This document shows positions 26,197 to 36,319 of a stretch of 64,000 nt of DNA, piece after piece. The translations under genes were made by a program, and so were the position numbers. This stretch comes from Tetradesmus obliquus. Lineage: Eukaryota > Chlorophyta > Chlorophyceae > Sphaeropleales > Scenedesmaceae. The DNA lies in assembly GCA_030272155.1 (NCBI GenBank), contig CP126197.1, positions 5,014,001 to 5,078,000 of the forward strand, in the 5' to 3' direction. Position 1 is the first letter of the stretch; each line of letters opens with the position of its first letter. The notes below the pieces were generated by a model. The model had not been told where the DNA came from. It searched no databases and was given only the letters and a program-made list of their open reading frames with translations.

Positions 26197-28250
26197 TTAG
26201 GGTGCCACAGCAGCAGGTGCGGGATCCGCCACCAAGGCTCCTGCCTCAGTACCCGCTGCGGCAGTAGCTACAGCGGCAGCGTCAGCACCCGGGGCAGCAG
26301 CAGCAGCAGCAGCAGGCTCTACCACTTGCACGCCCTCAGCACCAGCAGCTGCAGGAGCCACCCCAGCAGCAGCAGCCTCGCCGGTCACACCAGGGGCTGC
26401 CGTTGCAGCAGCGGCAGCCACTGCAGTGCTGTCAACAACGCCAGCAGGCTGGGCGGCAGCACTGCTGCCAGCAGCGGATGCAGTCTCGGCGACAGCGGCT
26501 GCCTCTTCGGCTGTCTGTGCGGGCACCCTGGTGACGCCGGCCCTTGCGCGGCGGCTGGCCCTACGTGCAGCTGCGGCTGTCACAGCCACGGTGGCGTTGG
26601 CAGCGCGGGCACCTGCGCAGGTGGTGGATAGGGCAGGGCAGGAAAAGGCAGGGTATGAGTGCCGTGCAATACAACAATTGGCAAGGACAAAGAGGTCGCC
26701 ATGCAGTGCACATCTGCGCATCGAAGGTTACTGACATTTAGGTGATGGCATGAAAGGCTGCCTGGATGGTTGAAACAGCCGCTGGGCCGTGAATCAGCCG
26801 TTGGTGACAAGAGCAACAGGGGGCAAGCAGCAATTGCGGCTCGTGTCTTGCATTGCGTGCAGCTGCGCATGGCTGGTTGCACAACTTATTAGGTGATGTC
26901 CCAGCAGCTGCGGTGAAACTGACAGTGCTGGCAGCACAGCCTAGAACCCACTCATTGATTGGGGCAGGCATGCGCAGTTGGCGTTGCACTTGCAGCCGCC
27001 TTGCGATGCTGGCAGGTTGCACTTGGCGCACGGGCCACCAGGAGGGGTTGGGCCGGGAGGGGTGGGCCCGGTGCCTGGCAGGCAACCGCAGTTGGCGTCG
27101 CACTTGCAGCCGCCCTGTGATGCAGGCAGGTTGCACTTGTCGCAGACGTTACCACCACCAGGGGTTGGGCCAGGAGGGGTTGGCCCAGTGCCTGGCAGGC
27201 AACCGCAGTTGGCGTCGCACTTGCAGCCGCCCTGTGATGCAGGCAGGTTGCACTTGTCGCAGACGTTACCACCACCAGGGGTTGGGCCAGGAGGGGTTGG
27301 CCCAGTGCCTGGCAGGCAGTTGCAGTTGCCGTCGCACTTGCATCCGCCTTGCGATGCAGGCAGGTTGCACTTGGCACAGCCACCGGGAGGGGTTGGGCCG
27401 GGAGGGGTGGGCCCACCGTCGCCATTGATGACCACGTCAGCACAGTTCCTGCAAGTCCATGGGGCCAGGGGACAGCAGCTGGGTCAGTATGTGCATGCGT
27501 CATGCAGGCGCGCCGCTGACAAGACAGATATGCAGCAGCCTAGCAAGTTTCCAACCTTTTGTTGCTGTGTTGTGACCTGCTAGCATTGTGCTGGGCCTTG
27601 CCTGCCTGCGCTGCACGTGTCACACACAACACGGCTGTGCTCTATATGCACGGTGTGTTGTCAGCGTGACTGAGCAACTGATAGAGCGCTCACAGGAAGA
27701 TCTCCTGAGGACCGCCTGCGCGGCAGAAGTCCAGCGGGCCGGGCTGGTTGGTGATCTGGTTCCTCCTGTCCGCGTAGAAGCCGCAGTCCTCCCTTGGGCA
27801 CGGCTCAACGCTGCGCATGGACACAGCAGCAGGCGTTACACAGCACATGTCATTGACTCTGGGAGGTGGCTGCTTGGTTTGTTGTGATGTTAGCTGCCCT
27901 GTGCGCCAATACGTATTGTGCACGGACGTGCTGTCATGTTCATGCTTGCTGCACAGAGTGGAGCCATTCATCAATCGCATGCTGTGCCAGGCAGGCAGTC
28001 CAATCTGCGTGAACCAGCGCCAGCAGGGCAGCAGCCTCGCAGCACTCACCAGCTGTTGTAGGTGTAGTACTCCCTGCAGCCACACACAACAACGGCACAT
28101 GTCGGTGAGTAACAGCTCATGATGGCGCGTGTGATGTTGGCTGTGCTCAGGCCTGGCAGCAATCTGTGTAACTGGTATATGGTGAGCTGTCGGCAAAGAT
28201 CGCTGGTCAACCCCTCTGTTGTGAAGCATGATTGCAGCACCAAGATATAT

Positions 28251-28302
<52 letters not shown>

Positions 28303-29463
28303 GCACTGCAGGCAAAGCAGACATCGTGCGGCTTCCTGCATGCTGGCGCAAGGACCCCAGAGCCTGCACTCACATCTGCAGCACGCATCCGCCGGGGCAA
28401 GAGAAGCCGGACGGCAGCCTGAGGTCAAACTCAGCGGTCTCGGGATTGCCGTTACGAGTGCTCTCAAAGCTGCCCTGCGTGATGTACCAGTGGGGCCTGC
28501 CGTTGTCGGCCCTGTGAATGGCAAGAGGGCGCAGGTCGCAGGCAGCAGGCGCTGAAGGTGAGTTCATGCAAGTGTGGGACTGGGCAGTACAACAGTGCTA
28601 CAGGCGACCCGCCACATCGTGCTGTCGGAAGAGGCCGCGGCCACGAGCATTGAAGAACCAGCCCTGGCAAGGCGCGCCCTTGGCTCCAGTCTTGCTGCAT
28701 CGCTGAGTGATTGCTGTTTGTTCACACCATCTGCTGCTGCAGGGCAACAGCAGCCAAGCGATTGATGCTTCGCGATACACAATCAAGGCTGCAGAGATTC
28801 CCACCTGACAAGGGTGCGAGCATTGAAGCAGGCCTGGTCCAGGTTTGTCCTCCTGTCACAGAGCCTGAAGGTGAGGCGGCCTCCGTGGTTGACCTGCAGC
28901 CTCACGTTGACCCTGAATACCTGGCCGGACCGGTAGGTGGTCACCGGTCCTCGGATGTTTGCCATGTTGCTGGCGGGCGCTTCTTGGTAGGGGTCTCCGC
29001 ACACACCTGGAAGCAGCAGTAGAAGGAGCGCATAGCAGTGGGCCAGTCGCACACATGAGCGCCTTGCTGCGCGGCGCGATGGTTTGTACCATGTGCAAAC
29101 AGCAGTGCTGCTGGTCACGGGCTGCTGAAGCTGCTTTGAAGTACTAGTTAGCTGTGTGGGCAGAGCTGCAGTGACTGTCACACTGTGACAGTGGCAGTGG
29201 CAGTGCAGCGCCGCTGCAGACCTGGCCACAAGCAAGAACTCACCAGGGTTGCCAGGAGGCCGGAAGTTTGAAGCCGGACCCGGACCCAGACCGTTGCCAG
29301 CGTTGGCGTACCAGTTGTTGAAGAAATTCTCGTTGCGGCTCCTGGGATTCGTCAGAGATGCGTGTGCATGCACCGCAGATGGCAGGCTGCCGAGTACGCA
29401 AGCAACCAGAGTCACCAGCAACAGCTTGCTGTGAGCAGACGGTTTTGCATGTCCTGAATACAT
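26197..29463 (-). CDS. Secreted LPMO with four six-cysteine modules, copy L5
   Basis: Rightmost, first-in-direction copy. Exons: 29244-29463, 28805-29006, 28602-28694, 28374-28511, 28050-28073, 27694-27810, 26952-27448, 26197-26612. Predicted 568 residues. Two non-coding differences mark it. An 11-base deletion near 26771 lies in the intron before the last exon, and its intron-4 trinucleotide run is the longest (16 units against 13 or 14). Its promoter is complete, but upstream sequence similar to the other units starts to diverge near 30160 and stops at 30380, where the array ends. It is the copy facing the plus-strand array. Confidence 0.86.
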
Positions 29464-30380
29464 CGCGTTGATGACGATCGAGTTGATGATGTGAAGCTTC
29501 AGCTCAAGCGTTCGACAAGCAAGTGTACTGAATTGGCGAATGCAGCGCACTATATAGCGCAACAGTGACCTTCCATATGAGCCTTCAACCACTTTTTGGC
29601 TGCCGGCCATGACCTTCGCTGGACTGCTGCACCGTCGGAGCTTCGCAGCGAAGGCCCAGTCGACCTTCCTCTGTTGGCAGCATGTCACCTGGCCCAGCGT
29701 TGCACCCTCACCGAGTCACAAAAGTTCACAGACTATCAATAAACGATGGAAGTCTTGTAACGACGTTGTATCAATGCGTGAACGCGTGGGCGCAATTGCA
29801 GAAGTCACCGTGGCTGGAGAGGCATGAGGATAACAAAAGAAACCGCTGTAGATGGTGAATCTCTATGCATGGTCCATATGCATGGTTGGCTGACGTGAAG
29901 TTTGGTGGGGTTGGGCGGTGAAGAGGCCTTTCAACCACAGGTCCTTTCGGTACCCGCCCGCCCGGTATTCATCATGTCTGCGGGCTCAAAGCCATTGAAA
30001 CGCTGATGTAGTTGAATCTCCATTCGCTTCTGGTTCGTGGTTGACACGCGTGGCTCCTGCGTCATGACAGCAATCGCCTGCTCAGTCTGGTTGTCCGGCC
30101 GTGCATCAGACGCCTGAATGCCATGAGCTACGCAGCCAAATCATGTCAGAAGCAAATTATAAATTGTCTTGGTCGAGCCAGGTTCAGCCCGCACTATAAG
30201 CCATTCAGGAGCACAGCAGTACTATCAACCAACACAACCCTGTCAGTGTATACACAGCAGCCCACATTGCAAGGGACACATAAAAGGACGCTAGAAACGG
30301 CCGTACAGTGTTTACAGTGGTGCCCACTCGCATGCAGTTGGGTTGGCTCCACCAGCAGCAGCATGGCTGGCCCGCGCTGT

Positions 30381-30451
30381 GAGTGAGTAAGCGACTACCC
30401 AGGCAGCTCTGCAGCTCTTGGGTAAGTTAAGGCTAAGAGGGTGTTAACATG
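30381..30451. other. Junction between the two opposed arrays
   Basis: A 71-base unique segment joins the truncated sixth LPMO unit (ends 30380) to the truncated first unit of the plus-strand array (begins 30452, equivalent to 35640, inside intron 4 of the gene starting at 33919). Neither array continues through it, so it marks a rearrangement breakpoint. No inverted repeat or target duplication is obvious. Confidence 0.7.
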
Positions 30452-31131
30452 GCTGTGCACAGAGCAGCACAGGACTAGCGCGTGAGGAGATGTACCATCA
30501 CCACAGTGTGCATGTGCTGCTAGTAGTGTGCATGTTGCAGGTGGCAGCCCCCACATGGGCACGTTGTTGATGTGTGGCCGCCACACTCCTAAGATCCGCA
30601 TGATTGACGTGATACAATGTCCAGCTGCAGTACTCCAACCACATTTACTGTTCATTTGCTTCACCATAGCATGCGCAGTACAGAGTGTTGTGTTGAGTAA
30701 AACGTATCAAGCAACTTCTGCACCGTCTTGTTTTTATTACTGCTGCTGCAGGGGACTCGTGCTCAGCCCCGCAGTTTCAACTTGCGCGGTACGCCAACTG
30801 CCAGACCTGCAACAGCCAGACAGGCCTCTGTGTATGCCGCCCTGGGTTCTGCACCCCAGTGCCGTCTGCTTCTTGGGCTGCGGGGGGAGCACCTCTTTGC
30901 ATCGCATTTCCTTTGGGGAGCAGCGCTTGCCTCCGCGCGGGTGGGGCCCCACCACGCTGCCCCGCCGGCACTTTCCCTTCCACAGCCAACAGCAACCGCC
31001 CCTGCGAGCCGTGCTTGAGCGGATGTGCCAGGTGCACCAACCGCACTGTGTGCCAGGCTTGCAATCCAGGGTTCATTGCCATGCCACACGCCAGGAACGG
31101 CCAGATTGTGGCATGCAGTCCGCCTAGGTGA
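30452..31131 (+). pseudogene. 5'-truncated copy of the module-bearing secreted protein (last exon only)
   Basis: Contains the intact last exon (30752-31131, stop included) with its CTGCTGCAG acceptor and part of the preceding intron, but exons 1-4 are absent because the array starts at 30452. The exon appears identical to that of the gene ending at 36319. It encodes the Cys-rich C-terminal domain only. Without a promoter or signal peptide it is probably non-functional, unless spliced to an upstream exon I cannot see. Confidence 0.75.
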
Positions 31132-32031
31132 TGCATGCTGCTGAGTGAGATGCTGCACACATGCACTGCTGCAGGACTGCACTTGACACAGCAGTGATGG
31201 TTGAGCTGCGAATATCAGCGCTGTTGGGTCCTGTGGGGTGCCAGCTGTAGCACGGGCTGCTGCTTCTCTATCGGCGTCTCATTGCTTTGTTATGTACGCA
31301 TGCAGCACACTGGAGTGGTTGTATCTCTGTAGGTGCCCAGGTGCTGCGATGCATCGGTCCATGTGTTGGCTGGTTTACTTCAGGGTATAGTGCTGCCGCC
31401 TGAATAGCTGACGGGCCAACATGACGCTTACCGTGCTCAGCTTGCCGGCTAGCGCTGTTGCTGCTGCAGCAACATGGGCCCCCTAATGTCTGCAGCTGTT
31501 CTGCAAGCGGTGCTGTTAGACCCTGCATGTCTTTGGCATAAACTACGCTCATTCGGCCGTGCAACCGACGTAGCAGCGCTGCATTTGTCATGTGCCCCTG
31601 CCAGCTGGTCGTGATTTAATATTATACTGGTGCTGCCAGGCGGCTGCGCATGCTGTGATGTGCTTTCAGCTGTACGCTGTGATAGTACTCAAAACATCTC
31701 TTGCATCTCTTGCGTGACAGGAATGTGACGTTTGAGCTGGCTGTGTGAGACGCCGGTTGTTGTGGGATGACCTGCTTGTTGCATAGATGAAGTTGAAGTT
31801 GTGTAGGAACCTGGGTGCTGACTGTTGAGATGCTTGCTGAGTCTAAGCTGGCTTTTGAGACACAGCAGCTAAGCAACAACCGTTGCAGGATTAAAGCAGC
31901 AGACGGGCTGGTAAAAGGCATCGGATTCACTCTGCAACTGCAGAATGTTGTGCAAATGGCTTGCTCAGCTGTTGAACGCCTGCACAGCTGCCACACATGT
32001 TGGCAGGAAGGCTTGCAGAGATGACATAGGT

Positions 32032-32148
32032 GGGCCCCGTGCCTGGCAGGCAGTTGCAGTTGCTGTGGCACTTGCAGCCGCCTTGAGACGCAGGCAGGTT
32101 GCTCTTGGCACAGCCACCGGCAGGGGTCGGCCCGGGAGGGGTCGGGCA
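32032..32148 (-). pseudogene. Antisense relic of an LPMO-type six-cysteine module
   Basis: On the minus strand this codes for a Pro-rich linker (PTPPGPTPAGG) followed by a recognisable module (CAKSNLPASQGGCKC...NCNCLPGTGP), the same 39-codon pattern as LPMO exon 7. The second Cys of the module is changed to Ser. No upstream LPMO exons are found on this strand. The same relic is at 37220-37336, and a frame-shifted version is at about 42366-42470. It links the spacer of the plus-strand array to the LPMO family. Confidence 0.65.
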
Positions 32149-32573
32149 CCATGATGTGGTCGTCTACAGCATCATGCATACTGTGAGAGCAGGTCTATGT
32201 GAAAGGTTTGCTGTCGTTGGCATACAGTGTTTATGCAGGCAGTACATGTTGTCATCGCCACATGTACGTCCCGAGTTGGAGAGTGCAGTTCATAAGCAGT
32301 AAGCCAGCATTCCATACATCAAGACATGCATGATGCAGGGGCGCTGGCAGCCGCACGCGGCAACTGCAAGGCTTTCGCAGGTTGGGTCGGCAGCACTGTG
32401 CTGCAGTGTGTGTTGATGGTTGACAACTTGCATAGCACACAACAACATGTTTGGAGTGTCAGTACTTTGTGTTATATGGTCAAACAACACGGCTGACCAG
32501 CGTTTTACAGACGTGCGGCACCAGCTGTTTGCAGCCGCATGGCAGGGTTGACAACATGTGCGATGGGTGGCTA

Positions 32574-33032
32574 TCATTTGCATGACCTGCAAGAGATGTG
32601 GAATTTGACACGCACAGCCACGCACGGGCGGCCGCAGCAGCACGGCACTTGCAGCCGCACACAGTGTGCGGCGTGACACACGTGCGCGGCGTGCGCAGGA
32701 TGTTGGTTGCAATTTATCAAAATAGTTGCACCACACCATTGTTGGCAATTGCATTCTAGTGAGGTGTTGTGGATGGCAGCAGCAGCAACAGCAGCATTGG
32801 TGAGTAACCTTCGATGGTAATGCTTGGTGAAAGTAGCAGGACGGTGTGTTGCTGTTGACAGAGAGCTTGCATATGGCATGTAAGCATGTAAGCCGTAGCG
32901 AGTGACAGGGCTTCCACTCTCAGTGTCAACCACCTCCGCCTTGCCCACATCATCCTGCATAACGTACTTGCTACCCAGGGAGTGCACAGCATATGCTCTG
33001 CCACATGCCTTCAGCGGCTGGTGTACGGGCAA
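32574..33032 (-). CDS. Uncharacterised minus-strand 152-codon frame, doubtful
   Basis: Open frame from an ATG at 33032, repeated identically at 37761-38219. In the more diverged third unit the frame survives only in part (42923-43282) and is interrupted by an 85-base insertion. The N-terminal third (GRAYAVHSLGSKYVMQDDV and on) has ordinary amino-acid composition and could be a true exon. The rest is Cys- and His-rich, as expected from non-coding sequence here. I recognise no family, and no signal peptide is seen. It may be an exon remnant of whatever gene contributed the antisense module. Confidence 0.2.
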   Translation of the reverse strand: MPVHQPLKACGRAYAVHSLGSKYVMQDDVGKAEVVDTESGSPVTRYGLHAYMPYASSLSTATHRPATFTKHYHRRLLTNAAVAAAAIHNTSLECNCQQWCGATILINCNQHPAHAAHVCHAAHCVRLQVPCCCGRPCVAVRVKFHISCRSCK

Positions 33033-33270
33033 ATTTGCTCTTGTAACTTCCTGAGTGTTGTGCTCTCTGGGAGTGTCGGCGATGGGGCGATGGGGTTGCG
33101 GCTCGGGGGATGCCGCGGGGTTGTGGAGAGCGTCTCAGCAAGCAGCACCAGGTCAACACCATACGACTGGAGCCTCGCCATGTTGCTGACAAGCGAGAGG
33201 CACTGCGTGGCACGCACTACAGCGGTCACGCGAGCCATCCCCGAACGCCGATTAGGGGCTGCTTGCCATA

Positions 33271-33365
33271 GTGCAGCTTGCCAGTGCGCTAGAGTCACTG
33301 GCCAAATCCAGTGGATGGTTGACTTAGTGGTTGCCCAATGAGCCTGTCATTGGCTCGAAAACAGG
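33271..33365. repeat. Dispersed hairpin repeat
   Basis: About 95-base element containing AGAGTCACTGGCCAAATC and a perfect inverted repeat CCAATGA-gcctg-TCATTGG. Copies lie at 38458-38552 (same position in the next unit) and, outside the array, at 45778-45877 inside an intron of the reductase gene. Its presence at an unrelated site suggests a small non-autonomous element. Confidence 0.6.
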
Positions 33366-33747
33366 CTGTGTTCCCGTCGTGTAACACACAAATCGTGGTG
33401 AAAAAGTATCAGCAGCAGAGACCATAGTGGGACACCCTGCACATTGCTGCACACCACACATCATGTAAAATGATGGCAAGTGCCGCACTTGGCAGCCGCT
33501 GCCCAAAAGAGCTAGCCCGGCGGCGTATGCGGCGATCACAGCCACAGATCAGCACACCGACAGGTTCGAGGCAAGCATGTTGCCCCGCAATCTAAAGGCT
33601 GCTAGGTACCGCACAAGGAGGCGCGGTCAAAGCAGGTCACAGGCCTCCCTCGCGACCTTCCTGCAGACCTTCCATACTATGCCGGGCCTTCCTCCCAGTG
33701 GCCGCAGAAGGTCAGTCGGACACGCACTCTGTCTGGTCCCCTGTCGG

Positions 33748-33757
33748 CTATATATAG
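33748..33757 (+). promoter_or_regulatory. TATA box of P1 (and P2 at 38935-38944)
   Basis: CTATATATAG inside a 14-base perfect palindrome (GGCTATATATAGCC), about 160 bases upstream of each ATG. It is in the expected position for a core promoter and is conserved in the two complete copies. The third unit lacks it. Confidence 0.6.
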
Positions 33758-33918
33758 CCCACAGTCCATCACACCAAAACACACAGACGAAGCAGGCGAC
33801 ATCTTATTGATCAAAGTGCAGGACAACCACCCGGCAATCGAGCAAACTACCCGTCTACTATCAGCAGTAGTATTTGTGTACTACATTTGAAAGTCAATCT
33901 TACAACTAGTAGTGTAAA

Positions 33919-36319
33919 ATGCGTCATTTCCTTACCATTCTGGCGCTGTTGGCCCTGACCCTAACGCCCTCCATTGCAGGCCGTGCTTCTGTCAGGGTAA
34001 GTGCTCAACATTTCTGCGGAGTGATTTAGTTGACATGTTAAGATCAAAGTCCTCTAGCTGATGCAGTGCTTTACCGTCGATGTCTGCTAGCACCGGTTCA
34101 CTTCCAGCTCGAGGCCCTAGACAGCAGCAGCTGGCGTGCCATTGGCAGCTGTATGACTCTTGTATTCTTGTAATGTTCGCAGGGACCTGGCCTGCACCGG
34201 CGCGCTCTGCTGCAAGACGTCATGCAAGATGGCAGTGGTGACATAACAGCACTCCCACACGGCACTCGCCTGGACACCAGCTTCACTGCAGCTGCAGCAG
34301 ATGCTGCTGTACCTGCAGGCTCTACATTCGCAACTGATGCGGGTGCTGCAGCTGCGGCAGATGCTGCTGTGCCGGCAAGCTCTCCTTTTGTGACAGACAC
34401 TGCAGCTGCAGCAAGCCCTGCTGTGCCTGCAAGCTCCCCATCTGCTCACAGCGCTGCTGCTGCAGCAGATGCAGCAAGTGCTGCTGTGCCGGCAAGCTCT
34501 CCAGTTACGGTGGACACAGCTGCTGCTGCTGCAGCTGCAGCAAGTGCTGCTGTGCCGGCAAGCTCTCAGGTGACGCCTGCCGTGCCAGATGCACAGCTGG
34601 ATGCGTCCAAGCCAGCTGTCACGGCAGCTTCCAGCGCAGCCGGTTTTGCAGCTGCAGCAGCGGGTGGTGTGATCATTGCACAGTCCAAGTGCGACAGGTG
34701 CAACCTGCCGGAGAATGCCGGTGGCTGCAAGTGCGATGCCAACTGTGACTGTGTGTCAGGTGAGTGCGTGTCAAGGAGGGACTTTCATTTGGACTCTCAT
34801 CAGCATGCTGTGTGTGAGTTGCCAACAGGCAGAAGCATGCCAGGCCCCCTCAAGCTAGCCCTGCCAGTCCTGGAAGTGCAATGTTGTGATTGCAGCTGCA
34901 CAGCAGCATGCACATGCGGGACATGCAAGCACCACATGTGTCAAAGCAGAAGTTCAGGTGATCCGCAACTGTGACAGCAGTGTCAATGCAGCTGCAGCAT
35001 CACCTGACATCACACTGCACACCGCTCACAACAGTGGCTTGTCTGTTGCAGGTGGTGGAGGTGGTGGAGGTGGTGGAGGTGGTGGCAACAAATGTGACGA
35101 GTGTAATCTCCCTGCATCCGCTGGTGGCTGCAAGTGTGATGCCAACTGTGACTGTGTATCAGGTATGTGAACGTAAGAAGCTTCTAAAGGAGGGGTCTTA
35201 CGGGTTGCAGCTGCCAAGAGTGCATCTGCAAACACGGTGCATGCCAGCGCCGCTGCAGCACCAAGTGCTTGATGTGGTTTGAGTGGCGCAGCAGGGATGT
35301 GCAGACCATGCCAGTTGGTCCAATAAGGCGGCGGTGCAGTTCACCAATGAGCAGCACGCGGCACCACATGCGGATTACTCATATCAAATATGACATGTGC
35401 GCTGCAGGTCCTGGGTCTAACACTGGCGGCAACAAGTGTGACAAGTGCAACCTCCCTGAGAGTGCTGGCGGCTGCAAGTGCAATGCCAACTGCGACTGCG
35501 TATCAGGTGTGTATGCTTGACGTGCGACGGCACTTGTTCTGCCTCGGTGGAAACCGCTGCGCAGCACAAGGATGGAGATGCTAGATGTGGCGCATACGAC
35601 TTGCCATAAGGCATACTTGGATAGCAAAAAGCAGCGTCAGCTGTGCACAGAGCAGCACAGGACTAGCGCGTGAGGAGATGTACCATCACCACAGTGTGCA
35701 TGTGCTGCTAGTAGTGTGCATGTTGCAGGTGGCAGCCCCCACATGGGCACGTTGTTGATGTGTGGCCGCCACACTCCTAAGATCCGCATGATTGACGTGA
35801 TACAATGTCCAGCTGCAGTACTCCAACCACATTTACTGTTCATTTGCTTCACCATAGCATGCGCAGTACAGAGTGTTGTGTTGAGTAAAACGTATCAAGC
35901 AACTTCTGCACCGTCTTGTTTTTATTACTGCTGCTGCAGGGGACTCGTGCTCAGCCCCGCAGTTTCAACTTGCGCGGTACGCCAACTGCCAGACCTGCAA
36001 CAGCCAGACAGGCCTCTGTGTATGCCGCCCTGGGTTCTGCACCCCAGTGCCGTCTGCTTCTTGGGCTGCGGGGGGAGCACCTCTTTGCATCGCATTTCCT
36101 TTGGGGAGCAGCGCTTGCCTCCGCGCGGGTGGGGCCCCACCACGCTGCCCCGCCGGCACTTTCCCTTCCACAGCCAACAGCAACCGCCCCTGCGAGCCGT
36201 GCTTGAGCGGATGTGCCAGGTGCACCAACCGCACTGTGTGCCAGGCTTGCAATCCAGGGTTCATTGCCATGCCACACGCCAGGAACGGCCAGATTGTGGC
36301 ATGCAGTCCGCCTAGGTGA
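33919..36319 (+). CDS. Secreted Ala/Ser-rich protein with three six-cysteine modules and Cys-rich C-terminus (P1)
   Basis: Five exons: 33919-33996, 34183-34759, 35052-35162, 35408-35506, 35940-36319; 1245 bases, 414 residues, all phases matching. Residues 1-20 are a signal peptide (MRHFLTILALLALTL...). Residues about 40-190 are mucin-like repeats of Ala, Ser, Pro and Val (AAVPASSP). Three modules of C-x2-C-x8-C-x-C-x3-C-x-C follow at about 196-219, 232-256 and 265-289, the second preceded by a poly-Gly run. Residues 290-414 hold many Cys in CxxC arrangements (CQTCNSQTG, CEPCLSGCARC) resembling furin-like or EGF-like repeats. Introns 2, 3 and 4 are all phase 1, so exons 3 and 4 are symmetric single-module exons. 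Function unknown; probably wall or matrix. A TATA box lies at 33748-33757. Confidence 0.8.

Larger units (their letters stand above)
1..30380. repeat. LPMO tandem array, 5.4-5.5 kb unit, five full plus one truncated period
   Basis: The same sequence restarts at 1, 5425, 10963, 16501, 22039 and 27566, giving periods of 5424, 5538, 5538, 5538 and 5527 bases. The length differences are explained by a missing 117-base module (first period), trinucleotide run length, and an 11-base deletion (fifth period). The copies are nearly identical, introns and spacers included, so the amplification is recent or homogenised by gene conversion. The sixth period stops at 30380. The gene and the unit are out of phase here: each gene's last two exons lie in the unit to its left. 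Confidence 0.97.
31132..33918. other. Spacer of the second array
   Basis: About 2.8 kb between the last exon of one copy and the first exon of the next; equivalents are 36320-39105 and, partly, 41492-43520. It contains the antisense module relic, a minus-strand 152-codon frame (32574-33032), a dispersed hairpin repeat (33271-33365) and the P1 promoter. No other gene is convincing here. Confidence 0.6.

Noticed and set aside
1-30380. Possible retrotransposon or Helitron array
   Set aside because: The unit has no reverse transcriptase, integrase, helicase, LTRs or terminal repeats. It is a gene-bearing tandem duplication.
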